Of a stretch of 25,476 nt of DNA, positions 1 through 9,916 are shown piece by piece. The notes beneath the pieces were generated by a model. It was not told the origin of the DNA, made no database searches, and was given only the letters and a program-made list of their open reading frames with translations. Source of the DNA: Selaginella moellendorffii (taxonomy: Eukaryota > Streptophyta > Lycopodiopsida > Selaginellales > Selaginellaceae); NCBI RefSeq assembly GCF_000143415.4, contig NW_003314313.1, positions 601,816 through 627,291 of the forward strand. The letters are read 5' to 3'. How positions within the stretch are numbered: position 1 is the stretch's first letter; every line of letters starts with the position of its first letter. The translations under genes and the position numbers were made by a program.

Positions 1-920
1 TACTTCCACTCAAAGTTCTGAAAGCAATTTATAAATTGATTGTGGAACTTTTAACTGTTAAACTCCTTATCTCTCCATAAAAAAATAGAAAACCTTGAGA
101 AGATTATATAAAAATGAAGAGTAAAACTATGTTAAGTGTGAAAAATTGGAATTTCGTTTGAAAAGAACAATAGAAGCACGTTTTTGAACAAAACTAGAAA
201 GTGACAGAAAAAAAATACATCAAATTTGAAAATTTTTATTTACTTAATGGATTATGCTATAATCATTGTAGTCAATCTCACGGTGGGTCTGTTTCTTTTC
301 TCTATACTCTACTAGTAGATTCCTCAAAAATGCAATCCAACATTGATAAATACATCTCAAAGATAGTAAGATTAAAACTATCAAAGAGTGAGAAAGAACA
401 AGAAGAATAGATTGATAAAACAAAGATAGAAAGGGAAACATATGCTTAAGTAATTTTTATCATTTTTGTTACTCTAGTGTATAATTTCTTGATTAAAATA
501 AAAATTTCTATAAATTGTATATTACTATGAAAATTTAAACCTTCAATTCTGGTTAATACTGGCCAGCATCCTAATTAATTCTTTCTTAAGGTTTCCAGGC
601 AAATCTCTAGAATTCGATCTTGTTAAAGTCTTTTGATGTCAGCAAAATGATGATTTGCTGAAGCCTGGTAATCACATTCTGCTATGCCAGTGTCTTGGGG
701 GGAGTTTATGCTTATCCAATGCACTATCACTCCATTGCCATTTTGCTCCATCACATGGAATCTTAAAGAGATGGAGGGTGCGTGCTGCAAATGAAGACCA
801 AAGAGACCAGAGTGAACTAAATTATGGAAAGCTGGGTTTTAATTATAAACACTTCATATATATTGCTCCCGTCACCATTTTGCTCCATTGGTCCATTGAC
901 TTATTATGGTGAGCAAATTA
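1..920. other. AT-rich flank, no gene recognised
   Basis: No coding region could be supported. The first 550 bases are strongly AT-rich with short chance frames only. The part from about 560 to 910 is less AT-rich and contains the phrase ccattttgctccat twice (near 740 and 875), which suggests old repeat DNA, but no family was recognised. Confidence 0.5.
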
Positions 921-921
921 G

Positions 922-1057
922 AACTTTTCTGATCTTTTGGCACGCGCGCTTCTAAATGGCATCAGTTAATTGGCGGAATTCGTTTCGGATGGACAATTTT
1001 CTATTTTAACCGGACAAGAAATCTCTAGAGCCTTTCTAATGTGCCTCAACGAATATC

Positions 1058-1099
<42 letters not shown>

Positions 1100-1257
1100 T
1101 TCGAGAGAGATGTCTTGTGTTTTCTGAGTTTCTCTTTGGAGTAGAAGCAAGTAGTAGCCATGTCGAAAGGGAGTGTCAAGGTCTTGAGCTTCTGGTCGAG
1201 AAATTACCCCAAACATAATCTTGACTCGAGGATTGTTGCGAGACCGTCAGAAGGTAA
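922..1257 (+). pseudogene. Truncated tau GST (leader plus first codons)
   Basis: This is the remains of a GST unit upstream of the intact gene. The leader at about 1030-1159 resembles the leader of the intact gene (the phrase around cctcaacgaatatccac, then tttctgagtttctcttt before the ATG). The ATG at 1160 starts MSKGSVKVLSFWSR, matching the first codons of the GSTs downstream. Near 1198-1202 the match to GST exon 1 stops and the sequence continues with upstream leader DNA (aaattacc ... cttgactcgagg) that also precedes the second GST (about 23420) and the unit at the window end (about 25300). The rest of exon 1 and all of exon 2 are absent, so no enzyme is made. The likely cause is unequal recombination or deletion between adjacent units. 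Confidence 0.75.
1061..1097. repeat. (TA)n microsatellite
   Basis: 37 bases of pure TA repeat inside the leader of the truncated GST copy. It replaces the cggctcgctggcagag stretch found at the same place in the intact GST leader (about 1382-1397); the window also ends in this stretch. Confidence 0.95.
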
Positions 1258-1275
1258 GGTATGGTTTTTATTTTT

Positions 1276-1281
1276 TATAGA
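1276..1281 (+). promoter_or_regulatory. Possible TATA box of intact GST
   Basis: TATAGA lies about 165 bases before the GST ATG. The equivalent place in the leader at the window end reads TATAAA (25364-25369), and the second GST has ttttatac near 23463. Conservation among the three leaders is the only support. Confidence 0.35.
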
Positions 1282-1445
1282 GGTCGCGACAAGTTTCCTG
1301 ACTTTTTGTGCCATGCCAGCTATTTACCCGTACAAAAGGCTCTTACTTAGAAACTTCTAAGGTGCCTTAACGAATATTCACCGGCTCGCTGGCAGAGAAC
1401 TGTGCCTTCTATTTTCTGGGTTTCTCTTTTGTGCGAGTAGCAGTC

Positions 1446-2184
1446 ATGTCGAAAGACAGTGTGAAGCTCTTGAACTTCTGGCCGAGTATGTTTGGCTTGA
1501 GAGTTCACTATGCGCTGGATCTGAAAGGGGTGTCCTACGATTACCAGGAGGAGAATTTGTTCAACAAGAGCAAGGAGCTTCTCGAGGCAAATCCAATCTA
1601 TACGAAGATTCCGGTTCTCATCCACAACGGCAAGCCTATCTGCGAGTCTCTTGTCATCGTCGACTACATTGACTGTGTGTGGCCCGGTTCTCACAAGCTC
1701 CTCCCGGAAGATCCATACGAAAAGGCTGTGGCTCGCTTCTGGGCAGACTTTGGTGACAAAAAGGTAAACTTGTTGCTTCTCCCGGGTTGATCAAAACCAG
1801 ATTTTTCCTCACCAACAGCTCTATGACGCCGGGAGCCGACTCATACGAGCTATGGGGGAGGAGCACAAGAAAGCCGGCGAGGACTTGAAGTGGGCTCTGA
1901 TGAAAATCGATGAAGCTCTCGGCACCATCGCTCCAGGCAAGCCTTTCTTTGGCGGTGACGCTATGAACTTTGCAGATGTTGCTCTGGCTCCATTCATCTG
2001 CTGGTTCAAAGGCTACCAGAAAGTGGGAGGATTCGTGCTTCCAGGCCCGGAAGAATGGCCCAATCTCTACAAGTGGGTGGACGCTGTAAATTCCGTGGAC
2101 GCGATCAAGATATCCACTCCAAGCCATGACAAGATTGCTGAATTCGCTGAGGTTATCAGGAAGCGAGTTATCGGGGCTGCCTAA
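1446..2184 (+). CDS. Tau-class glutathione S-transferase, two exons (1446-1763, 1819-2184)
   Basis: Cytosolic tau GSTs conjugate glutathione to electrophilic xenobiotics and stress metabolites, usually as dimers. Joining the exons gives 227 aa, normal for the class. The thioredoxin-like N-terminal domain (about 1-85) has Ser14 in FWPSMF at the place of the catalytic Ser of the usual WxSPF motif. It also has the cis-Pro in [11 protein letters not shown] and the glutathione-binding ESL of PICESL. The helical C-terminal domain includes FFGGDAMNFADVAL, the expected N-capping region. The single phase-0 intron after ...FGDKK is at the site typical of tau GSTs, with clean GT/AG ends. The ATG is chosen because MSKDSVKLLNFW aligns with the family start. 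The Pro-to-Met change after Ser14 is unusual. The coding frame is intact. Substrate cannot be told from sequence. Confidence 0.93.
1764..1818 (+). other. 55-bp GST intron
   Basis: Donor AAG|GTAAAC and acceptor ACCAACAG|CTC. It contains an in-frame stop (gggttga), so it must be spliced out. The second GST has a near-identical 55-bp intron at 23913-23967. Confidence 0.9.
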
Positions 2185-2260
2185 ACCATCAAGATAGATG
2201 CTGTTTTTATTTCATCATCTCGATGAGTAACCAATAAAAAGTACTTCAAATAAAGAATGT
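2185..2260 (+). other. GST 3' UTR with polyadenylation signals
   Basis: Two AATAAA-type signals (about 2233 and 2250) follow the stop codon. The phrase tttcatcatctcg near 2209-2221 is also present after the stop of the second GST (24346-24358), so the duplicated block extends past the stop. Confidence 0.65.
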
Positions 2261-2926
2261 TTCTGACAAAATCCAGACGGTCCTTTCCAGAAATTTGGTG
2301 GAATGGCAATGCTTTAGTACTGTCTACCACATCAACACTTAATATCTCTCTCTCTCTTTCTGTGTGTTGGTGTGTTGTGTTGTTAGGATTAGCCTTTTTA
2401 TTAAAATCTTATTTTTTAAATTCTCTTTTTGCTTCTGTTTAGAAATATTATTTACAAATTTGCATAAAACAACTAGTAATTACACTTTCTATACTATGTT
2501 GTTATGAGAAGCTAACACTTTGTTACTATATGATTAAACAAACACTCTTGAGAAATCTTTTATTCATTGCTGAATGTTCTTTTGAAGGTTAATTCTTCCC
2601 TATATTATAACATTTCATAATTTTTGTCAAAATAAACTTTTTATTATCTCAAATGCACATACATCTATATATGGCAAAGCCTTTTCTATATAACAAATAC
2701 TTACCACATTGCTATTGTTTCATATTTATTAGTTTAAACATTTACTACCTTATAATCCTAGTTTTATATATTTAAAAAACTAGCTCAAGTCAAATTCTTT
2801 TTCTATAGATTACTTAATTTTATAGAGGTTAAAAAACATTAAGAATTACCACTTTTGAGGAGCTACCTTTGAAATAAATATTTAATAGTTTAGTTTTTTA
2901 ATTAAAATTTAATTTGCTACAATGCA
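2261..2926. other. AT-rich spacer
   Basis: No gene seen. There is a short TC-rich microsatellite near 2346-2360, then very AT-rich DNA up to the first retrotransposon repeat. Confidence 0.5.
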
Positions 2927-3049
2927 TATACTAATATTAGTGTAGTGGGATTTTGATTTACACCAGTCACTTTTGTATATAAATTATGGTTTTTGGGCTA
3001 ATTGATATGTACAATTCTATATTCCATTTCCATATTTCATGCACTCACA
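2927..3049 (+). repeat. Retroelement-derived repeat, copy 1 (pair with 22615-22747)
   Basis: About 120 bases that match 22615-22747 in order and spacing: tatactaatatt ... tagtggga ... a TATATAAA box (2976-2983) ... tatttcatgcactcaca. At 22.6 kb the same sequence directly follows the end of gypsy pol, so this is probably the 3' internal end or an LTR part of that family. It directly precedes the LTR starting at 3055. Confidence 0.65.
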
Positions 3050-3054
3050 TTAGT

Positions 3055-3842
3055 TGTCATGAATGTGATTTCGGGTATTGAAAGATACTTGTTATCCAAT
3101 CCTTACAGACACTCTTTCCTTACTGCTATGATAGCAGGAGGTCAGTACAATTGGATCCCTTTGGTAGCCCGTCTTCTACTAGTAGAGTTAATTGGACATT
3201 TCGAGTGTACTTAAATCGGATGAGCATAGATAGAATTTTTACATATTATACTTAGCCTGGTAAAGAGTTCATGTCTCGAAATATCTTGTATTGGCTAGTG
3301 ATAAAAACCCTCACGTATTAAGTCTAGTCTCTCAATATCATTATATGATAACTTATTATATTCACTAAACACCCTTGCTATCATGGCCTATGTGTTGGTT
3401 CTGTTCTGGTTCCATATACTATTTATGGTAAGTGTTTAGATCTGCTCAAAAGGCATATCTATGAAATGTAGAGAGTGTTTTAAACCCTATAGTGTTGTTC
3501 CTACTTCTAAATTTGCAATCTAGCACTATTCCATATTTAATAAATTTCACATTTGTCCCAAAGACTAACTCTTGGTACTAAAGGAGGTGAAAGCCCAAAG
3601 CAGAGGGGAGGTTATGAAAGGTTTCAAATGTATAATAAGGATAGTGGTTAAAATGTATGTTCGACCATTTGAGATATTAGTTTAGCTCCTATTGGGTTAT
3701 GTTGCTCTTTGTTTTGCATTTCGCTTAAGTCTAAGCCCAAGCTTTACACTGATCTAGTTGGTAGAGTACCCTCCTCCTCGCATTAGGCCACCAGGATGCC
3801 AAAATCATGCCAAACACTGTATGACACTATTTTGCATGCAAG
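3055..3842 (+). repeat. Ty3/gypsy LTR, copy A (truncated)
   Basis: The start TGTCATGAATGTGAT matches the LTR that follows a purine tract at 15726 (TGTTACAAATGTGAC). The two run collinear through the phrases ggtattgaaagatacttgt, ttggatccctt, ctcaatatca and ggtgaaagcccaaagc. Similarity to copy C persists to about 3840 (ttttgcatgc) and then stops, so the promoter-proximal and U5 end found in copy C is missing. Confidence 0.75.
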
Positions 3843-4176
3843 TGTTGGATACGGGGAGTTGATGCTAATGGGATTGTACTAGACCCTCATTCTATAGTGC
3901 AACAAGCTTGGAGTTCAACTCCAAATTTAGATGTGCTACATTTGATATCAAAGGAATTGTTATAGTGATTCTTATCCAACTTTTGTCAGATTTTCTGACT
4001 TAAGTTGCATACACAGAGACTTTTCTAGTAGATCTGAAGTGACTTATGTAGGATTAGTTAGATTGTACCATTTGGTAAGAACATTGTATGTATGTTCAAC
4101 TACTGATAGAGGCATGCATGCAGCTAGTGGAATGATGAAAAGGAATTGTGCTAATGATCTTGAAACCTCTAGATAG
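3843..4176 (+). other. Decayed gypsy leader / N-terminal gag
   Basis: No intact frame. An interrupted plus frame runs into the gag-like frame starting at 4177 (for example ...MMKRNCANDLETSR, then a stop at 4174-4176), so this is probably the 5' part of the gag region. Confidence 0.4.
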
Positions 4177-5395
4177 GTGAATCAAGAGAAGGAAACTCCT
4201 ACTAGAGATGTTGCAAAAGAGGCTAAGGCTAAGTCAAAAGAGGAAGAGGCTAAGGCTGAGTTAGAAGAGGAAGAGCTAGATGCTACAACACTACAACATA
4301 TGGCTCAGGAAGTTGAGATCAAGAATTTGCGAAGGGAAATTTGCAAATTGAAGAAGGAGAACAAAAAGAAGAAAAAAGAATTTAAGATAGCTAAATCAAC
4401 TAAACCTAAGCAATTGGACTTCTCTTCAAATTTTGAGGACGATGAAGTTTTGTAACCGCCCCTGGTTGCATGAGTTTCAAAGTTCAAGCCTCCAAAACCA
4501 CTCAATTTCAAAGGCATGTAGAACTATCAGGTTTTGGAAGATTGGGTCTATGATATTGAAAACTATTTTATTGTAATAAACATAGATGAAAGTTGTGTAC
4601 ATGCAATCCTTTCTCACTAATTATGCCAAAACTTGGTGGTGCCAAGTGTGTGCTAGAAAAGGGTAAGCTAGAAGTTGGACCAAGATGCAGTCTCGTATCC
4701 ATAAGGAATACTTGTTGGACAATCTTGGTTCAAAACTTTACACGAAGTTGCAACAATTAAAGTAGTGAGGGGACCTTATACATTATGTTAATGCATTTGC
4801 TCAGAAGCATATTATGTTTACAAATATGAGTGACAAAGATGCTCGAAGTTATTTCTTGGAAGGTTTAAGTTCACTTTCTCGCAATAAGATTTTGAAGTTT
4901 AAACTGAAAACGTACTTAGAGTGTATAGAGACAGCATAACAAGTTGCTTTCAGTTACTCACTCATGGAATAATATCAACAATCATATATTAGTACCTCAG
5001 ACAAGAATAAGAACTTTGGAAATAAACAAGGTGATTAGAAATAGAAGGTGGAAGGAAAGTTCTGCCCTAGAGGCTCACAAGCAACAGTTAACAAAGATGG
5101 TGGTTGGTGACCATTAGCAGCTTCTTCCGGTCCTAGGCCCTCTGTTCTTCCTCTTGGTGGGTATAAGCAATAGGAACTTGCGAAATCTGCTCCTAGTGGA
5201 ATAGGTAATATGGGTCATTGCTTCCATTGTGGAGGGATAGGATATAGGTCCTTGAAATGTCCCAACAAACATAAGACAAAGTCTTTTATTAATGTCATTA
5301 GGGAAGATGGTGGTGGTGAAGTTGAAGGGGTTGATGAGTTGGTCAATGCAAACTATGAGGAAGAGGAGGTGAGTTACTTTCGTTACTTTCCTTAA
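4177..5395 (+). pseudogene. Decayed gag of Ty3/gypsy element 1
   Basis: Gag forms the virus-like particle. The first open piece (4177-4455) is charged and probably coiled-coil, with many Glu and Lys residues. From about 4479 the translation reads KPPKPLNFKG and then EDWVYDIENYF after a stop, the usual gag entry motif. Further on, about 4780-4920, comes HYVNAFAQKHIMF...SYFLEGL, the retrotransposon gag domain. A nucleocapsid zinc knuckle follows at about 5218-5260: CFHCGGIGYRSLKC, a CCHC-type motif in which the His is replaced by Tyr. Several stops (near 4519, 4596, 4761 and 4936) break the frame, so it is not functional. Confidence 0.8.
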
Positions 5396-6172
5396 GTTTT
5401 TCTCGTAGTCAATGCAAATAATGATTCATTAATATATTTGATAGGCTTTGTTTATGGACACTAAATTTGAGTGATGATTAATACAGGAGCTATGCACATC
5501 ATGATATTTGAAGACTTAGTTAAGTTGTTAATATTAAATGCTAAGCAAATGTCACCTATACACTTCTAGTTTGTGGAAGATGGGCAAGTAGCTAGAAAAT
5601 TTGTGAGTGATATTCCAATAAGACTATCTAAGTGGAAAGAAAGAGTGGACTTGGTAGAGTTGAAGATTCCAGATTTTTAAATGGTGTTTGGTATGGATTT
5701 CTGCAACAAATATATAAAAGGGATTTATGGTGCTGGACAGAGTCATATCACGTTGAGGTCAAAAGGACATCTTGATGTGTCATTTTAGTTGCAAAAGTAC
5801 TCTTTAAAGGATTGCGATGCTAAATTCTTGATTGTGAGAGCCGCTTAAAAAGTAGTTAAGAAGGGATGTTGGACTTTTTGGGTTCAAGTGATGGAAGCTA
5901 AAGGTGATGGTGATTCAATTCGAACTGGTGATGGGGTTGATTTTGTACCAAAAGAGATATTGGAGTTGTTAGCATGGAATCAAGTTATATTTCTGAAGGA
6001 TTTGCCACTAGAGCTACCTCTTAGCTATAAGGTTGATCATCGGATTGAGGTTATTCCGAGTTCTAAACCACCTATGAAGGCTCTATATCGTTTAAACATC
6101 AAGGAGATGGCTAAACTCAAGAAGCAACTCATGGAAGTTCTTAACAAAGGTTATATCCAGCCAAACAAATAA
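5396..6172 (+). pseudogene. Decayed protease and start of RT, gypsy element 1
   Basis: The aspartic protease segment reads MINTGAMH near 5474, where the usual catalytic DTG has become NTG, and MVFGMDF near 5682. Three or more stops interrupt it. An open piece at 5888-6172 then gives LPLELPLSYKVDHRIE ... SKPP ... LKKQLMEVLNKGYIQP, the classic N-terminal entry of Ty3/gypsy reverse transcriptase. The open frame ends at 6172 and the next bases are LTR sequence, so the RT palm, RNase H and integrase are deleted. Order gag-PR-RT supports Ty3/gypsy. No product is expected. Confidence 0.85.
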
Positions 6173-6527
6173 TTTTATTTATGGAAAGTGTCTAAATTTG
6201 TTCATTTGGCATATCTATGAAATGTAAAGATTATTCTAAACATAATGGTGTTCGTCTTATATCCAAATTCACAATCTAGGGATATTTCATATTTAATAAA
6301 TTTCAAGCTTATCCTAAAGACTAACTTTTGGTATTAAAGGTGGCTAAGGGTGAAAGCCTAAAGCGTGTGTTCCTCAAGAAGGGGGGTATAATAGGGATAG
6401 TGGGATGTATAGTAGGGATAGTGGGTAAGTTGGGTATGGTTGACCAACCTGAGGCAACTCTGACTTGTGTGCCTGTCCTTGTTCTACTTCTGACTTGGGT
6501 CTAAGCCCAAATTCCACACTATACTAG
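6173..6527 (+). repeat. Ty3/gypsy LTR piece, copy B
   Basis: From tatttatggaaagtgtct onward it is collinear with 3419 onward in copy A and about 6693 onward in copy C, including ggtgaaagcctaaagc (6349-6364) and a guanine run. It lacks the first part of the LTR and stops at acactatactag, where copy C takes over at an internal position. Confidence 0.7.
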
Positions 6528-7730
6528 TTTCGTAAGGAGTCCTTATCTTGTTGTGTTTGGCATTGGCTAATGACAGGAACTCTCGCGTATTGAGTCTAGT
6601 CCCTCAATATTGCTATAATATAGCTTACTGTGTCTGCCAAATGCCCTCACTATCATGCCCTATGTGTTGGTTTCGTTTTGGATTTATATACTATTTATGG
6701 TAAGTGTCTAGATCTGCCCAAGAGGCATATCTACGGAATGTAGAGTGTCCTGAATCCTATAGTGATATTCCTACTTCCAAACTCACGATCTAGTGCCATT
6801 CCATATTTAGTAAGTTTTACGCTTATCGCAAAGACTAACTTTTGGTACTAAGGGAAGTTTGGGGTGAAAGCCCAAAGCATGTGTTCCTCAAAGGGTGGGG
6901 GGGAGTTATGGGGGGTGTCAAATGTATAGTATGGATAGTGGAGCTATAGAGGGTTCCAAATGTGGGATAGGTTAGGTAATAAAGATAGTGAGATGTATAA
7001 TAAGGATAGTGGGTAGGTTAGATATGGTTGACCAACTTGAGGTATAATATAGCTCTCACTTGCGTGCTTGTTCTTGTTCTACTTTCGGCTTGAGTCTAAG
7101 CCCAAATTCCACACTATACTAGCTGGTGGAGTATTTATATCTTCGCATTAGGCCATTGGTATACTGAAATAATGTTAAACTCCATTTAGCTCCATTTTGC
7201 GTGCTGGTCTTAGCATTGGGATGTTAAATGCTTTATGACTGTTCCAAGTCACTCTGTGCTCTTGTCCCTTTTCTCCTTGGGCTGAATGCTTGGGAGTTCC
7301 TCCGTGCTTCAATTCATTCGCTCTTTAGCTACATACTTAGGAGTTTGGCTCCATTACTTTGTTCAGTGGCATAAGGCTTTAAAACTTAGGCTCGACTCCA
7401 TTATCCTTGGGACATGTGGCATGTGACATGTGGCATATGACATGTGGCATATAAAAGGTTTATGTTCTGCTTTATGGTTATCCTATGGTAAATCACCATA
7501 AAATAAAGGGTGAAAACCATATGCATTATAGAGGGTTACCTAACTTGTGAATCAACTTAGGAACCTCTTAGGAATCTTACACATGCTCATGAGATTGTCA
7601 CGGAGTATGAGAATCGTAATAAAGCCTAGCTTTTGTAAATTTTGTAATAAATCTTGCAAATCAATAATTTATAAATCAACTTTTTATTTCTCTCGTTCAT
7701 TAGTACTTAAGTTAGTTTTGGTAGGTTGAC
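6528..7730 (+). repeat. Ty3/gypsy LTR, copy C (5' end missing; 3' edge uncertain)
   Basis: It starts inside the LTR: aaggagtccttatc matches 15945 in copy D, about 220 bases into that LTR. It continues through ggtgaaagcccaaagc (6863-6878), the TATAGTA repeats (about 6925-7010), and a long part absent from the other copies that holds a TATA box and AATAAA motifs (near 7502, 7618 and 7646). The right boundary was not found, because no TG/CA end plus primer-binding site is recognisable. 7730 is a working limit. Confidence 0.55.
7411..7457 (+). promoter_or_regulatory. Likely LTR promoter: three 14-bp repeats and TATA box
   Basis: Three tandem copies of gacatgtggcatRt (7411-7424, 7425-7438, 7439-7452) run directly into TATAAAAG at 7450-7457. 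Each unit holds CATGTG, a core recognised by plant bHLH/MYC and NAC factors. The arrangement looks like an upstream activating cluster on an LTR U3 promoter. Confidence 0.5.
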
Positions 7731-8051
7731 TTTGGCACTTCGGTGCATAGGTTCAATCTATAACCATGGGGATAACTATTATAGACTGATCACAAGTCCC
7801 TGTCCCTCTCCCAATAACTCATTTTTGAAAGGGGCATGGTCGTGTAAATTTACCAGTTTATAAAAGTTGTCTAAATCTTCCTGATGGGGTTGATTTCTTG
7901 CTCAAGGGAGTTGGGTTTTTGGCTCCCTCCCTATGTCTCTGTGGGCAAAGATGTATCATTCCTTTGTAAGTTGAGTGGTACTTGGAGTAGCAAGAGTGGT
8001 TAACTCCATTAGACATTTTCTTGTCAATGACAACTGGAGGGTGTTTGAGTC
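7731..8051. other. Unassigned retroelement interior
   Basis: No gene and no clear motif. It lies between gypsy LTR copy C and the LARD insertion. Its continuation after the LARD is 15555-15704, which ends in a purine tract and another gypsy LTR. It may be the heavily deleted inside of that element. Confidence 0.4.
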
Positions 8052-8056
8052 TTAAC
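8052..8056. repeat. Target site duplication TTAAC (left)
   Basis: TTAAC immediately before the TGTGAGACAC start of the 5' LTR. It matches TTAAC at 15550-15554 after the 3' LTR. Confidence 0.93.
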
Positions 8057-9901
8057 TGTGAGACACAAAATCCCTAGGCCCCAAAGTGGAGCCGGAAGGG
8101 CGCCACATGGTAGTGGCCGAAGCGAGAGCCAAACGAGCGTAACACGTTTGGACCAAAAGCTCCGACTTGAAAAGTCAAGAGCAGGAGTGGAACTCCCAAC
8201 GAAGTGCTCAAGGAACGAGCACAAAGCGAGCAAAAGGCGAGGCTCCAAAAAGGGACCCAAAAGGACCAACACATGACACGTGGGAGTGTCCGAGATGGAG
8301 TCCGAAGTGGAGTCCGAGATGGACCCGAGTTGAAGTCCGAAGTGGAGTCCGAGATGGACCCGAGATGGAGTCCGAGATGGAGTCCGAAGTGGAGTCCGAG
8401 GTGGACCCGAGATGGACCCGAGATGGAGTCCGAAGTGGAGTCCGAGGTGGACCCGAGATGGACCCGAGTTGGAGTCCAAAGTGGAGTCCGAGATGGACCC
8501 GAGATGGAGTCCGAGATGGAGTCCGAGATGGAGTCCGAGGTGGACCTGAGATGGACCCAAAATGGAGTCCGAGATGGAGTCCGAGATGGAGTCTGAGATG
8601 GAGTCCGAGGTGGACCCGAGATGGACCTGAAATGGAGTCCGAGATGGAGTCCGAGATGGACCCGAGATGGAGTCCGAGATGGAGTTCGAGATGGACCCGA
8701 GATGGAGTCCGAGATGGAGTCCGAGATGGAGTCCAAGATGGAGTCCGAAGTCGAGACCGAGACCGGGACCGAGACCGAGATCGAGACCGAGACCGAGATC
8801 GGGACCGAGACCGAGACCGAGGCCGAGCCCGAGACCGAGCCCGAGCCCGAGTCCGAGTCCGAATCCGAGTCCGAGTCCGAGTCCGAGTCCGAGTCCGGAG
8901 CCTGAGAGGGTGAAAGCCCAAAGCGTTCGTCTCCCAGACCCTGGGGGGTTTGGTGAGCTCCAAAAGTATAGTAAGGGGGAGGACTGCAATGGAGCCAGTT
9001 TGGCCAGGAAAGGCCAGTTTGGCCCAGGAAGGCCAGACCCAGTGTTGGGTGATGAGCTGCCCACTGGGAAGTCCAAGACTAGAGTGAACACAGACCGACA
9101 AGCGGGGTAGCTTGGTGAAGTGTTCAAGAGCCGGCTCTAGTTCCCCCGGGAGATCGACTGGCCGATGCTCCCAGTCCAAGTGTGGGTGGCACTACCTACT
9201 TGGATACCTGGTGTGGCTCAACGAAACCCGCTCTAAGCCCATGGCTAGAGCACCCAAGGGCAGAAGGCGAGGAGAGTACCCAGGTGACTTGCATAAGGCC
9301 ACGGTGTTCCAAAATGTTGTCCCAAAGGCCCAGACTGTGGAAAGGAAGAGGAGCAATCCTCTAGGGTAGTGACCAAGGACACAGTCGTGTGGTGAGGAAG
9401 TCCCAGAGGACCGTGGGACTTAGAGGTCGGGCCTGTGGGTCTCGATCTAGTGGCAGTGTTGGCAAACACGGCCAGGGGCAGAAAGGGACTTAGTGGGGAC
9501 TGACAGAGGGATATTGGGGAAGGCTATTCCCCTTGTTGGTGGGCATCCTAAGGATGCTAAGGAGTGGATCTGAGATGACCACTCACGGATGGGTTGCCTA
9601 GTCTTGGAGGGCCAAGACGGTGATGCAAGTGGTGTTGGACCACCAGTGTGACCAAGTTAAATGGGCATGGCCTTAGCGTAACGGGCCGGTACGTCGGTGA
9701 TACCTTGGGTTGTCGATCATGGGATCGGACACATGGAGCACTTGGACCAAGTGCTAAGGTTGAGTGGCATGGATGCCATTCTCGGGGCTAGCAAGCCCCA
9801 AGTCCTGAGTTGGACTTATGGAGGTGGTCAATGAGACTCCTCCAAGTGGTCAGAGGTGTGGTTAAGTGACTAAAGTAAAATGGAAAAATTAGTCGCTTAC
9901 A
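8057..9901 (+). repeat. LARD 5' LTR (1845 bp)
   Basis: It begins TGTGAGACACAAAATCCC and ends AGTCGCTTACA. It contains the minisatellite at 8283-8905, the block ggtgaaagcccaaagc at 8909-8924, and TATAGTA at 8967-8973. The same ends bound four other copies in this window. Confidence 0.93.
8283..8905 (+). repeat. Minisatellite in LARD 5' LTR
   Basis: 8283 to about 8750 is a 12-bp array with unit gagatggagtcc and variants gaggtggaccc, gaagtggagtcc and gagatggaccc. About 8750-8905 is a 6-bp array, first gagacc/gagatc, then gagccc, then gagtcc. The periods are multiples of three, so long stop-free frames appear on both strands. These are not genes. Confidence 0.93.
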
Positions 9902-9904
9902 ATT

Positions 9905-9916
9905 TGGTATCGGAGC
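9905..9916 (+). promoter_or_regulatory. Primer-binding site, initiator Met tRNA type
   Basis: TGGTATCGGAGC begins four bases after the 5' LTR. It matches the common plant primer site TGGTATCAGAGC, complementary to the 3' end of initiator tRNA-Met, at 11 of 12 bases. Confidence 0.85.

Noticed and set aside
970-1218. 82-aa frame containing IYIYIY
   Set aside because: Produced by the TA microsatellite in a pseudogene leader.
1347-2127. Antisense frames over the GST exons
   Set aside because: Shadows of the conserved GST coding sequence; the same shadows recur over the second GST.
4177-4455. 92-aa charged coiled-coil protein as a host gene
   Set aside because: It sits in frame and order with a gag domain and zinc knuckle, so it is better read as a gag fragment.
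8283-8905. CRISPR-like array
   Set aside because: The units are contiguous with no unique spacers, and the host is a plant.
8024-9179. Open frames of 220-367 codons over the LTR array on both strands
   Set aside because: They come from 12-bp and 6-bp repeats whose periods are multiples of three. Several frames are open at once and give simple repeats (ESEMESE, RDRDRD, LGLGLG).
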